A stretch of 64,000 nucleotides of DNA from Flavobacterium sp. AED (GTDB lineage: Bacteria; Bacteroidota; Bacteroidia; Flavobacteriales; Flavobacteriaceae), in NCBI RefSeq assembly GCF_000812945.1, contig NZ_JSYM01000003.1, positions 124,001 through 188,000 on the forward strand, in the 5' to 3' direction. The notes under the pieces were generated by a model, which saw only the letters and a list, made by a program, of their open reading frames with translations, searched no databases and had not been told where the DNA came from. This document shows, piece by piece, positions 55,352 to 63,451 of this stretch. Every line of letters starts with the position of its first letter. Within the stretch, counting starts at the first letter, position 1. The position numbers and the translations under genes were made by a program.

Positions 55352-56131
55352 ATGGCGAATACGAAAGAATTAAGTGTTGAGGACAAGTTAAGAGCAATTT
55401 ACGATTTACAGCTAATTGACTCTAGAATTGACGAAATCAGAAACGTAAGAGGAGAACTTCCTTTAGAAGTAGAGGATTTAGAAGATGAAGTTGCAGGTTT
55501 AAGCACCCGTTCAGAAAAATTGAAAAGTGAACTTGAAGTTATCGAAGATCTTATCAAGGTAAAAAAGAATGCAATTGATGAGCACAAAGAGGCTATCAAA
55601 AAATATACGAAGCAACAAGAAACTGTTCGTAATAACAGAGAATTTAATTCGTTGACTAAAGAGGTTGAATTTCAAGAATTAGAAATTCAATTGTCTGAAA
55701 AACAAATTAAAGAAATGAAAGCTTCTATCGAACACAAAAAAGAAGTAATCTCAAATTCAAAAGAAAGATTAGAAGCAAAATCTAATCATTTGAAACATAA
55801 AAAATCAGAGTTAGACGCTATCATGGCTGAAACTGCTAAAGAAGAAGCTTTTTTATCTGAGAAATCAGCTGAATACCAAGCTTTAATTGAAGAAAGATTA
55901 TTGAAAGCTTATACTAGAATCAGAACAAGTGTTCGTAATGGATTAGCTGTTGTTTCTATTGAAAGAGGAGCATCTGCAGGATCATTCTTTACGATTCCAC
56001 CTCAGACACAAGTAGAAATTGCTTCAAGAAAGAAAATTATCACTGATGAGCATTCAGGAAGAATATTAGTCGACAGCACACTGGCCGACGAAGAAAAAGA
56101 GAAAATGGAACAATTGTTTTCTAAATTCTAA
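55352..56131 (+). CDS. CdsZ-type C4 zinc-ribbon family protein lacking its cysteines
   Basis: The 259-residue protein has a long coiled coil (about 15-185) and a C-terminal region aligning with the C4 zinc ribbon of the family. There RGASAGSFFTIPPQ (205-218) stands for RGACxGC...PPQ, and TDEHSGRILVD (231-241) for xCEHCGRILVD. All four ligand positions are changed (Ser208, Ser211, Asp232, Ser235), and the whole protein has no cysteine. The fold may persist without zinc. The co-transcribed Nif3-like gene precedes it. Function unknown; related proteins are proposed chaperones or regulators. Confidence 0.88.
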   Translation: MANTKELSVEDKLRAIYDLQLIDSRIDEIRNVRGELPLEVEDLEDEVAGLSTRSEKLKSELEVIEDLIKVKKNAIDEHKEAIKKYTKQQETVRNNREFNSLTKEVEFQELEIQLSEKQIKEMKASIEHKKEVISNSKERLEAKSNHLKHKKSELDAIMAETAKEEAFLSEKSAEYQALIEERLLKAYTRIRTSVRNGLAVVSIERGASAGSFFTIPPQTQVEIASRKKIITDEHSGRILVDSTLADEEKEKMEQLFSKF

Positions 56132-56139
56132 TTACATTT

Positions 56140-56164
56140 AAGCCTCCTAATCGGAGGCTTTTTT
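56140..56164 (+). terminator. Terminator ending at the hydrolase start codon
   Basis: AAGCCTCC and GGAGGCTT pair around TAATC and run into six T. Only ATT separates the T tract from the ATG of the next gene at 56168. Confidence 0.88.
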
Positions 56165-56167
56165 ATT

Positions 56168-57016
56168 ATGAAGAAATTGTTGTTTTTTATATTTACTAAA
56201 TCCATTGGATTATACATTAATATTTTGAGTTTTGTATTTCCAAAGAAAGCTTCGCAACTTGCGTATGCCTTTTTTAGTGAACCCAGAGAAGGAAAACTAT
56301 CAAAAGGGAATCTTCCTGAAATTTTACAAGAAGCACAATCCGAAACGTTTCATCAAGAAGAGCATTCTTTTCAAACGTATACCTGGAAAGGAAATGACAC
56401 CATTATTCTTTTGGTTCACGGATGGGAAAGCAACGCTTCTCGATGGGAGAACATCTTACCATATTTAAAAAAATCAGGAAGTACTATTATTGCCATTGAT
56501 GCTCCGGCGCATGGCTTATCCAGCGGAAAAGAATTTAGTATTCCTCAGTATGCCGAGTTTATTCATATTGCTGTCCAAAAATTTAAACCACAATACTTGA
56601 TAGGCCATTCTATGGGCGGAAAAACCTGTTTGTATTATCAATCGGTATATCAGAATGATTCTCTTAAAAAAATGGTGATTCTAGGAGCACCAAGTGATTT
56701 CAATATTATCCTGAATAATTACATTGCGTTATTAAGCTTGAACTCTAGAATTTCAAAAGCTTTAGAAAATCACTATTTAAATCATTTTAAACTACAACTA
56801 GAACATTTTTCAGGTAAAATGTTTGCTTCTAAATTAAACATAAAAGGACTAATAGCTCATGACATTGATGACACGGTAGTTTTATTTGAAGAAGGAAAAA
56901 AAATTGCAGGCGCTTGGAAAAATTCAATTTTTATCGAAACTAAAGGCTTAGGACACAGCATGCACGACGATGAATTATACAAAAAAGTGGCTGGTTTTTT
57001 ATTTGAAGAAAAATAG
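56168..57016 (+). CDS. Alpha/beta hydrolase
   Basis: The 282 residues have an alpha/beta hydrolase fold: an N-terminal hydrophobic segment (about 1-25), oxyanion region LLVHGWESNASRWENI, DAPAHGLSSG, the nucleophile elbow GHSMGGK and a late His in LGHSMHDDE. The acid is likely in HDIDDTVVL. The substrate is unknown. The start codon directly follows a terminator, so expression depends on read-through or an internal promoter that is not evident. Confidence 0.9.
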   Translation: MKKLLFFIFTKSIGLYINILSFVFPKKASQLAYAFFSEPREGKLSKGNLPEILQEAQSETFHQEEHSFQTYTWKGNDTIILLVHGWESNASRWENILPYLKKSGSTIIAIDAPAHGLSSGKEFSIPQYAEFIHIAVQKFKPQYLIGHSMGGKTCLYYQSVYQNDSLKKMVILGAPSDFNIILNNYIALLSLNSRISKALENHYLNHFKLQLEHFSGKMFASKLNIKGLIAHDIDDTVVLFEEGKKIAGAWKNSIFIETKGLGHSMHDDELYKKVAGFLFEEK

Positions 57017-57113
57017 ACTTCTTAGATTTTTAGATGATACGAACTTGTGAATTAAATCTAATAGGACTTAGTAGAATCAATCGAAACTAAACTTTCTAAA
57101 AATCTAAGAAGTC
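57016..57113. repeat. Perfect 19-bp inverted repeat after the hydrolase
   Basis: GACTTCTTAGATTTTTAGA (57016-57034) and its exact reverse complement (57095-57113) stand 60 bases apart. A further TAAAAATCTAA follows the second arm. It begins at the last base of the hydrolase stop codon and ends 36 bases before the rluF start. Confidence 0.75.
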
Positions 57114-57137
57114 TAAAAATCTAACATCCAAATTGAT

Positions 57138-57145
57138 TACTTTTG
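57138..57145 (+). promoter_or_regulatory. Candidate -7 box of rluF
   Basis: TACTTTTG matches TAnnTTTG and ends only four bases before the ATG at 57150. If it is used, the mRNA is leaderless or nearly so. No -33 TTG. Confidence 0.4.
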
Positions 57146-57149
57146 CATC

Positions 57150-57962
57150 ATGGAAGAAAATCTAAAACGCCTCAACAAATTCATAGGAGAAACTGGGTAT
57201 TGCTCCCGCCGCGAAGCAGATAAAATCATTGAAGAAGGTCGTGTAACCATCAATGGAATCGTTCCGGAATTAGGGACAAAAGTTTCCCCCGATGACGAAG
57301 TGCGTATTGACGGTAAACTAATCCGTGAGAAAAATGAGAAACCCGTTTATCTTGCTTTCTATAAACCGGTAGGAATTGAATGTACTACAAACCTTGATGT
57401 TCGCAATAACATTGTAGATTATATCAATTATCCCAAACGTATTTTTCCTATCGGGAGACTGGACAAAGCGAGTGAGGGATTGATCTTCATGACTAATGAT
57501 GGTGACATCGTAAATAAAATATTACGCGCCAGAAACAATCACGAAAAAGAATATACCGTTACAGTTAACAAACCCATTACAGATCGTTTCATCGAAAGAA
57601 TGGGAAATGGCGTGCCAATTTTGGACACGGTTACCCGAAAATGTAAAGTGGAACAAATCAGCAAATTCACTTTCAAAATCATCTTGACACAAGGTTTAAA
57701 CCGTCAAATTCGTAGAATGACAGAATATTTGGGGTATGATGTTACGGCTCTAAAACGCATCCGAATTATAAACATTTCACTTGATATTCCTGTAGGTCGT
57801 TATCGCGATTTGACTGATGCCGAAATCAAAGAATTAAATGAATTGATTGAACCTTCCAGCAAAACAGAAGAAGCGAGTTTACCCAAAACGGAAGCGCCAA
57901 AAAGAAAAACCGAATTCATCAAAAAAGACGATCCTAGATTTAAGAAAAGAGGCGATTATTAA
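57150..57962 (+). CDS. rluF: 23S rRNA pseudouridine synthase (RluF-like)
   Basis: The 270-residue protein has an N-terminal S4 RNA-binding domain (LNKFIGETGYCSRREADKIIEEGRVTING) and a RsuA/RluB/E/F-type catalytic domain with Asp in PIGRLDKASEGLIFMTNDGD, then LTQGLNRQIRRMTEYLG. The RARNNHEKEYTVTVNKP wording favours RluF (U2604) over RluB. The C-terminal ~40 residues are Lys/Glu-rich. It modifies uridine in the large-subunit peptidyl-transferase region. Confidence 0.88.
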   Translation: MEENLKRLNKFIGETGYCSRREADKIIEEGRVTINGIVPELGTKVSPDDEVRIDGKLIREKNEKPVYLAFYKPVGIECTTNLDVRNNIVDYINYPKRIFPIGRLDKASEGLIFMTNDGDIVNKILRARNNHEKEYTVTVNKPITDRFIERMGNGVPILDTVTRKCKVEQISKFTFKIILTQGLNRQIRRMTEYLGYDVTALKRIRIINISLDIPVGRYRDLTDAEIKELNELIEPSSKTEEASLPKTEAPKRKTEFIKKDDPRFKKRGDY

Positions 57963-57968
57963 ACATAA

Positions 57969-57999
57969 AAAATCCCATTCGCATCTGAATGGGATTTTG
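57969..57999. terminator. Bidirectional terminator, rluF and DUF4173 gene
   Basis: AAAATCCCATTC and GAATGGGATTTT pair around GCATCT between convergent genes. Confidence 0.87.
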
Positions 58000-58002
58000 C
58001 TT

Positions 58003-59388
58003 TTATTTCTTAGTTATAAATTCGTAATACAAAGCTTTTGATAAAAATTTTTCAGATTTCCTGTCGCTAATCTGTTCTTCTTTTGAAAGCTCAATTTCTT
58101 TTCCATCTAATTTCTTTAGTAAAAAATAGTCTCGACGGGTTTCATCATTAAAATTTAATCCAGATAAAAAAATAGGCTCCACCCCTTTATTTACAGAAAT
58201 ATTGTAATTGGTGATTATGTTCCCCCAATTTATAAAACTGCATAAAAGTATTGTTCCATAAAAACACCAAATCATTTTATTAAAAAGATAAGCATTTGTT
58301 TTTTGTTTATAAATCTTCCAAAAAGTTATTAGCAAACCTACAATTGCTAATAATAAGAAAGCGAAAACTCCTAACCTTTTATAGGTTAAACCAAATGCAG
58401 CAACATATTCAATGTTTTTTATAATTGTACTAATAATTAACACTCCGTTCAATGCTATCCAAATTTTAGAAAGCAATTTGAGATGCCTCGCTTTCTTGTC
58501 AAAATTGAATCCATTTTTAAAAAAGAATAGCATCACCCCAACCGCCATTATTATTGAAAAGATAACGGCATTTACTCTTTCATGTGTTGCTGCGCTCAAA
58601 GACGCAACCACGTTCTCCTCAAAAAACTGCTCGTAATTATAGGTCCCAATAAAAATTAAAATCATGCAATTTAAAAGCACTAATGTAATTTCACCACTCT
58701 TTCTTTCAAAATCAAGATCAAGAAATGAAAAAGTTTGTTGATGCTCCATTCTTGCCTCGCTACTAAAATCATTATCTAATTTTGAATTAAAATCATAACA
58801 AATATCAGGAACCCAATAATTCCAGAAACTGAACGAAATATAAAAGCCTAGCAAAGCAATTAGAAAGACTTCCAAAACATCCAAATCTAAAGTATAATCC
58901 GTAAATAGAGATGAAAAATGTTCGCTACCGAACGCGTATACCACAAAAAAAACGGTTATAAATAGAGCTGGAATAATAAAGTAAGCTATTAGTTTTTTAG
59001 CAAAATCATTTTTGATTTCTTTTTTTGGAAGCCATTGACTAAACATCAATATACGACCTAGTGAAGCAAATCCATTGATAAATACAATTGGAAAAATCTG
59101 TACTATTTTAAGTTTTACTTCATGAGTTTTAAATTGTAAAAAAAGAACAGACATAGATAAAGCCAAAACAGACACAAAATCGCCATACCAAGCAAAGGCA
59201 GAACACGACAAAATAGAAGTGATTACTAATCCTAAATGCAAGCGACTTGTAAATCGTTCCTGAAAGAAATAGCAAATCATTCCAGTCAATACCAACCCGA
59301 AAATCGCCAGATTTACTCCTACAGTTTCCTTGTAAAAAAGCAATGTAAAAACCATGCTACAAGCTAAAATTAAATGGTGTTTTTTCAT
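58003..59388 (-). CDS. DUF4173 multi-pass membrane protein
   Basis: The 461-residue protein has about eleven to twelve hydrophobic helices and ends in a charged tail (residues ~405-461). The SGEITLVLLNCMILIFIGTYNYEQFF region and HERVNAVIFSI are typical of DUF4173. No function is known for the family. It is the last gene of a three-gene set with an HTH regulator and a second membrane protein, and a palindrome near its start also occurs at the head of the operon. Confidence 0.82.
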   Translation of the reverse strand: MKKHHLILACSMVFTLLFYKETVGVNLAIFGLVLTGMICYFFQERFTSRLHLGLVITSILSCSAFAWYGDFVSVLALSMSVLFLQFKTHEVKLKIVQIFPIVFINGFASLGRILMFSQWLPKKEIKNDFAKKLIAYFIIPALFITVFFVVYAFGSEHFSSLFTDYTLDLDVLEVFLIALLGFYISFSFWNYWVPDICYDFNSKLDNDFSSEARMEHQQTFSFLDLDFERKSGEITLVLLNCMILIFIGTYNYEQFFEENVVASLSAATHERVNAVIFSIIMAVGVMLFFFKNGFNFDKKARHLKLLSKIWIALNGVLIISTIIKNIEYVAAFGLTYKRLGVFAFLLLAIVGLLITFWKIYKQKTNAYLFNKMIWCFYGTILLCSFINWGNIITNYNISVNKGVEPIFLSGLNFNDETRRDYFLLKKLDGKEIELSKEEQISDRKSEKFLSKALYYEFITKK

Positions 59389-59400
59389 AATAAAAATTTA

Positions 59401-59421
59401 AAAGTACTTTGAATTTCAAAG
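59401..59421 (-). promoter_or_regulatory. Candidate operator before the DUF4173 gene
   Basis: The minus strand reads CTTTGAAATTCAAAG, a perfect palindrome (7+1+7), followed by TACTTT. The same 21-bp site with two differences lies at 60356-60376, at the operon head. It starts 13 bases before the DUF4173 start codon. Confidence 0.6.
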
Positions 59422-59440
59422 CATTTGATTAAAAAAAAGG

Positions 59441-59734
59441 TTATTTAGATTTAATTAATTTTTCAAGACTATTTAAGTGGGAAACAAAAGCTGTTCTTCC
59501 CATATTGGTAACTCGATACGAAGTTTTCGGCTTTTTACCGACAAACTCTTTTTTCACTTCTATGTATTCTGATTTCTCCAAAGCAGAAGAATGACTCGCT
59601 AAATTACCATCAGTAATATCCAATAAAGATTTCATTTCAGTAAAATCAATCCAGTCATTTACCATCAAGACAGACATAATACCAAGTCTGACTCGACTTT
59701 CGAAATCTTTATTTAATTTATCAATGATTCCCAT
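59441..59734 (-). CDS. Winged-helix transcriptional regulator (HTH_34 type)
   Basis: The 97-residue protein is a single winged helix: SRVRLGIMSVLMVNDWIDFTEMKSLLDITDGNLASHSSALEKSEYIEVKKEFVGKKPKTSYRVTNMG. It resembles the ArsR/MarR-like HTH_34 group, which often sits beside membrane proteins. It starts two bases after the upstream membrane gene ends. It is the obvious candidate to bind the palindromes at 60356 and 59401; no effector-binding residues (such as Cys clusters) are seen. Confidence 0.87.
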   Translation of the reverse strand: MGIIDKLNKDFESRVRLGIMSVLMVNDWIDFTEMKSLLDITDGNLASHSSALEKSEYIEVKKEFVGKKPKTSYRVTNMGRTAFVSHLNSLEKLIKSK

Positions 59735-59736
59735 TA

Positions 59737-60351
59737 CTATTTATATTTTTTGAACATAATTAAACCATACAGAATATGTAAAATTCCAAATCCTATAGCC
59801 CAAAAAATAAGTCCATATCCAAGATAAAAGAGAGAAATACTTCCTAAAACAATTTCACATATACCCAAATATTTAATATCTGAAAAAGTATACTTTTCAG
59901 CATTAATAAGTGCTAAGCCGTAAAATAATAAAGTTGTAGGTGCAATGAGGGCAAATAATTGATGGTATAAAAGTGCCACACAAAATACTCCCCCAACAAA
60001 TAAAGGAATCGCTAAATGGAGCAACATTTTTTTAGTAGTATTAGTCCAAACTGGTAAATTAGCACTTTTACTTTTTCTCAAAGTGAAAAATATACCAAAT
60101 ACCAATGCTAAAATCAAAATTAACAAAGCAACAAAAGTTAATTCCATTATCAAATCAGAACTATATATCTTTTGCTCACCATCAAAATATTCAATACCAT
60201 GTTGTTTAAACAGCAGATACACATACATTGCCCCAGCTAATGCAACTATCCCTGCAAATACTCCTGAAAGGCCACTTAACGAAATAAATCTTGAAGAGCG
60301 CTCCATCATGGAACGAATATGAGATAAATCTTCTTGATGTTTTTGATTCAT
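59737..60351 (-). CDS. Membrane protein of unknown function
   Basis: The 204-residue protein has a soluble start (LSHIRSMMERSSRFISLSG) then six hydrophobic segments (about 25-48, 67-90, 108-127, 130-147, 156-176, 178-198). The same arrangement, MMERSSRFISLSGLSGV then membrane helices, is frequent in Bacteroidota next to HTH_34 regulators. It is the first gene of the operon and has its own promoter overlapping the palindrome. Function unknown. Confidence 0.75.
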   Translation of the reverse strand: MNQKHQEDLSHIRSMMERSSRFISLSGLSGVFAGIVALAGAMYVYLLFKQHGIEYFDGEQKIYSSDLIMELTFVALLILILALVFGIFFTLRKSKSANLPVWTNTTKKMLLHLAIPLFVGGVFCVALLYHQLFALIAPTTLLFYGLALINAEKYTFSDIKYLGICEIVLGSISLFYLGYGLIFWAIGFGILHILYGLIMFKKYK

Positions 60352-60355
60352 AAAT

Positions 60356-60376
60356 AAAGTACTTTGAAATACAAAG
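60356..60376 (-). promoter_or_regulatory. Candidate operator at the head of the HTH operon
   Basis: The minus strand reads CTTTGTATTTCAAAG followed by TACTTT; 19 of 21 positions agree with the site at 59401-59421. It overlaps the 3' half of the -7 box (60372-60379) and stops five bases before the start codon, a position expected for a repressor site. Confidence 0.6.
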
Positions 60377-60400
60377 TTATTTATTATTTTTAGATTTCAA
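60372..60400 (-). promoter_or_regulatory. Promoter of the membrane/HTH/DUF4173 operon
   Basis: On the minus strand TTG (60398-60400), an 18-base spacer and TAACTTTG (60372-60379) form a TTG/TAnnTTTG promoter, 20 bases before the start codon. Confidence 0.65.
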
Positions 60401-60482
60401 AATAGAAATCAATTTAATTTCAATAAATTTTATAAAGTAATTTTATCAAAAGATTCACCCTTAAAAAAAGAAAGATTCTTAA

Positions 60483-60890
60483 TTACTGGATTTTTCTCCG
60501 CTTCGCTTTTACAATTTGTTCATCAATCAAAACAGCTTCATAGATTTGCTGTCTCAAAAATGCAACATCAATTGCTGCAACTGAAGTAAACGTTACTTTG
60601 GAAGTAAACTTTGTAGTTTCAAAAGTCTCGTCTAAAAATGAGGTGCCTTTGCAAAAACCAATAGCTACTCCTTGTTCTACTTTCCCCCAAGGAATGGAAG
60701 CGGGCCAGATATAACAAATTCTGGAATGACGATAATAAAAAGGGACATTGTAAGCTAATTTCTCTTTGCAATTTGGAATACATTCTAAAATAATTTTACG
60801 CAAAAAAAGAACGATTTCCCGTTCATCTTCGGTAAGATAATCTAAAAACTCTTCTATTGTATTAAATTGTATTCCTTGTGTATTTCCCAT
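60483..60890 (-). CDS. DUF1801 family protein
   Basis: The 135-residue protein matches DUF1801 (YdhG-like): FNTIEEFLDYLTEDEREIVLFLRKIILECIPNCKEKLAYNVPFYYRHSRICYIWP and GVAIGFCKGTSF. Cytosolic, function unknown. Its ATG directly follows the folD terminator, with ATT between. Confidence 0.85.
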   Translation of the reverse strand: MGNTQGIQFNTIEEFLDYLTEDEREIVLFLRKIILECIPNCKEKLAYNVPFYYRHSRICYIWPASIPWGKVEQGVAIGFCKGTSFLDETFETTKFTSKVTFTSVAAIDVAFLRQQIYEAVLIDEQIVKAKRRKIQ

Positions 60891-60892
60891 AA

Positions 60893-60920
60893 TAAAAAAA
60901 GCCTATTCTCTCGAATAGGC
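60893..60920 (-). terminator. folD terminator ending at the DUF1801 start
   Basis: On the minus strand GCCTATTC and GAATAGGC enclose GAGA and run into seven T, then ATTATG. Confidence 0.88.
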
Positions 60921-60930
60921 CTTAGCTTTT

Positions 60931-61818
60931 CTAATTATCTTTAGCGATTCTCATTTTTCTGGCAATAAGTGTATTTTGTAATAACATCGCAATCGTCATT
61001 GGTCCTACTCCACCAGGAACCGGTGTTATAAAAGAGGCCTTTTTACTTACTTCATCAAAATCAACATCTCCTGTGATCACATATCCTTTTGGGTGAGAAG
61101 CATCTTCCACTCTGGTAATACCTACGTCAATTACAACCACTCCATCTTTCACCATATGGGCTTTAAGATAATTCGGAACTCCTAATGCTGTAATAATAAT
61201 GTCAGCATTTTTAGTAAACTCCTCAATATTTTTAGTTCGACTGTGAGTCAGTGTTACTGTTGAATCACCTGGATATCCTTTGCGGCTCATCAAGATACTC
61301 ATCGGTCTTCCCACAATATGGCTACGTCCAATAACAACGGTATGTTTACCAGCTGTTTCTACTTTGTAGCGTTCTAACAATTGCATAATTCCAAATGGCG
61401 TTGCCGGTAAAAATGTTTCCATTTCCAAAGCCATTTTTCCAAAATTTGCAGGATGAAAACCATCAACATCTTTATCAGGATCAATAGCCATCAAGATTTT
61501 TTGCTCATCAATGTGTTTCGGCAAAGGCAATTGAACGATATAACCATCTAGATTATCATCATCATTTAGTTCTTTGATTTTTGAAAGCAACTCTGCCTCG
61601 GTAATAGTTTCCGGTAAACTTACTAAAGTAGATTCGAAGCCAATTTGTTCACAAGAACGCACTTTACTTCCAACATAAGTTAAGCTCGCTCCATTAGTAC
61701 CAACGATTACAGCTGCTAAATGAGGTACTTTTTCCCCATTATTTTTCATTTGTTGTACTTCGGCTGCTATTTCGTGTTTAATATCTTCCGATGTTTTTTT
61801 TCCGTCTAGTAGTTGCAT
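60931..61818 (-). CDS. folD: Bifunctional methylene-THF dehydrogenase/cyclohydrolase
   Basis: The 295-residue enzyme interconverts 5,10-methylene-THF, methenyl-THF and 10-formyl-THF with NADP+. Conserved: YVGSKVRSCEQIG (catalytic Lys), the PLPKHIDEQKI segment, DVDGFHPANFGKM, GRSHIVGRPMSILM and TPVPGGVGPMTIAML. It serves purine and formyl-Met synthesis. A strong terminator follows 10 bases after the stop. Confidence 0.97.
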   Translation of the reverse strand: MQLLDGKKTSEDIKHEIAAEVQQMKNNGEKVPHLAAVIVGTNGASLTYVGSKVRSCEQIGFESTLVSLPETITEAELLSKIKELNDDDNLDGYIVQLPLPKHIDEQKILMAIDPDKDVDGFHPANFGKMALEMETFLPATPFGIMQLLERYKVETAGKHTVVIGRSHIVGRPMSILMSRKGYPGDSTVTLTHSRTKNIEEFTKNADIIITALGVPNYLKAHMVKDGVVVIDVGITRVEDASHPKGYVITGDVDFDEVSKKASFITPVPGGVGPMTIAMLLQNTLIARKMRIAKDN

Positions 61819-61952
61819 TTCTTCTTGTTTAAAAAGTTCAAAGTTTAAAATTTAAAGTTTTGGAAACTTAAACAAAAACTCTTAAAAATATTAATAATAT
61901 AATGTGTTTCAAAACTGATTATTAAAAACCTGAATATCGACCACGATTTTTT

Positions 61953-63302
61953 TTATCTCATTCCTGGCATACCACCTTGCATGCCACCCATCATTTTCAT
62001 TAGATTTTTCCCTCCTGGTCCTTGCATCATTTTCATCATCTTGCTCATTTGCTCAAACTGTTTCATCAATTGATTGACTTGCTCAATTTTTGTTCCGGAA
62101 CCTTTAGCAATTCTAGCTTTTCTTTTTACATCAATTAGAGCAGGCTTACTTCTTTCTATTGGAGTCATCGAGTGAATAATTGCTTCAATATGTTTGAAAG
62201 CATCATCTTCAATTTCTACATCTTTCATGGCTTTTGAAGCACCTGGTATCATTCCAACCAAATCTTTCATATTCCCCATTTTCTTTACTTGTTGAATTTG
62301 AGACAAGAAATCATCAAAACCAAATTCGTTTTTGGCGATTTTCTTTTGTATTTTTCTTGCTTCTTCTTCGTCAAATTGCTCTTGCGCTCTTTCTACCAAA
62401 GACACAACATCTCCCATTCCAAGGATACGTTCCGCCATACGAATAGGATAGAATACATCAATCGCATCCATCTTTTCTCCTGTACCTACAAATTTAATTG
62501 GTTTGTTTACTACAGTTTTAATAGACAACGCTGCTCCTCCACGAGTATCACCATCTAGTTTAGTTAAGATAACACCATCAAAATTCAAGATATCATTAAA
62601 GGCTTTAGCAGTATTTACTGCATCCTGACCTGTCATTGAATCGACAACAAACAAAGTTTCTTGTGGCTGAATTGCTTTATGAACACGTGCAATTTCATCC
62701 ATCATTGCCGCATCGACTGCTAAACGACCCGCAGTATCCACAATCACTACATTAAAGCCATTGGCTTTTGCATGTTTGATGGCATTTTGGGCAATTTCAA
62801 CCGGATTTTTATTTTCTGGTTCGGAGTAAACCTCTACACCTATAGAATCACCAACAACGTATAATTGTTGAATCGCCGCTGGACGATAAATATCACAGGC
62901 AACCAAAAGTGGTTTTTTATTCTTTTTTGTAAGTAAATAATTTGCTAGTTTTCCAGAAAAAGTAGTTTTTCCTGAACCTTGCAAACCTGACATTAAAATC
63001 ACTGTAGGATTTCCTGATAAATTAATTCCGGCAACATCACCACCCATCAATTCCGTCAATTCATCTTTAACCAATTTAACCAATAATTGACCTGGTTGAA
63101 GTGTCGTTAAAACGTCTTGACCAATTGCTTTTTCCTTTACTCTAGTAGTAAAATCTTTTGCGATTTTGAAGTTAACATCGGCATCAAGTAAAGCTCTACG
63201 AACTTCTTTTAATGTTTCGGCAACGTTTACTTCGGTGATTTTTCCGTGCCCTTTTAGTATATGAAAGGCTTTATCTAATTTATCGCTTAAATTATCGAAC
63301 AT
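61953..63302 (-). CDS. ffh: Signal recognition particle protein Ffh
   Basis: The 449-residue GTPase has an N domain (1-85) and a G domain with GLQGSGKTT (106-114), DTAGRLAVD and TKLDGDTRGGAALS. A Met-rich M domain (about 325-449) ends in a Met/Gly tail (MQGGMPGMR) and binds signal peptides and 4.5S RNA. It directs inner-membrane proteins to FtsY and Sec. It has its own promoter. Confidence 0.97.
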   Translation of the reverse strand: MFDNLSDKLDKAFHILKGHGKITEVNVAETLKEVRRALLDADVNFKIAKDFTTRVKEKAIGQDVLTTLQPGQLLVKLVKDELTELMGGDVAGINLSGNPTVILMSGLQGSGKTTFSGKLANYLLTKKNKKPLLVACDIYRPAAIQQLYVVGDSIGVEVYSEPENKNPVEIAQNAIKHAKANGFNVVIVDTAGRLAVDAAMMDEIARVHKAIQPQETLFVVDSMTGQDAVNTAKAFNDILNFDGVILTKLDGDTRGGAALSIKTVVNKPIKFVGTGEKMDAIDVFYPIRMAERILGMGDVVSLVERAQEQFDEEEARKIQKKIAKNEFGFDDFLSQIQQVKKMGNMKDLVGMIPGASKAMKDVEIEDDAFKHIEAIIHSMTPIERSKPALIDVKRKARIAKGSGTKIEQVNQLMKQFEQMSKMMKMMQGPGGKNLMKMMGGMQGGMPGMR

Positions 63303-63324
63303 GATTTTTTATTTTATTGAAGTG

Positions 63325-63354
63325 CAAAGATAAACTAATTAGATAATTAGGCAA
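63325..63354 (-). promoter_or_regulatory. Promoter of ffh
   Basis: On the minus strand TTG (63352-63354), a 19-base spacer and TATCTTTG (63325-63332) lie 22 bases before the start codon. The spacing equals that of the tRNA-Pro promoter. Confidence 0.7.
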
Positions 63355-63403
63355 TCAGATAATTGGATAATTGACAAAGGGAATTTCAATTTATTTTAAC
63401 AAA

Positions 63404-63430
63404 AAAACGACCTCAATTTGAAGTCGTTTT
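63404..63430 (-). terminator. Terminator of argS
   Basis: On the minus strand AAAACGACTTC and GAGGTCGTTTT (one mismatch or wobble) pair around AAATT and continue into a T tract, about 20 bases after the argS stop. Confidence 0.82.
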
Positions 63431-63451
63431 GTATTTGAATAATTTATCTTG

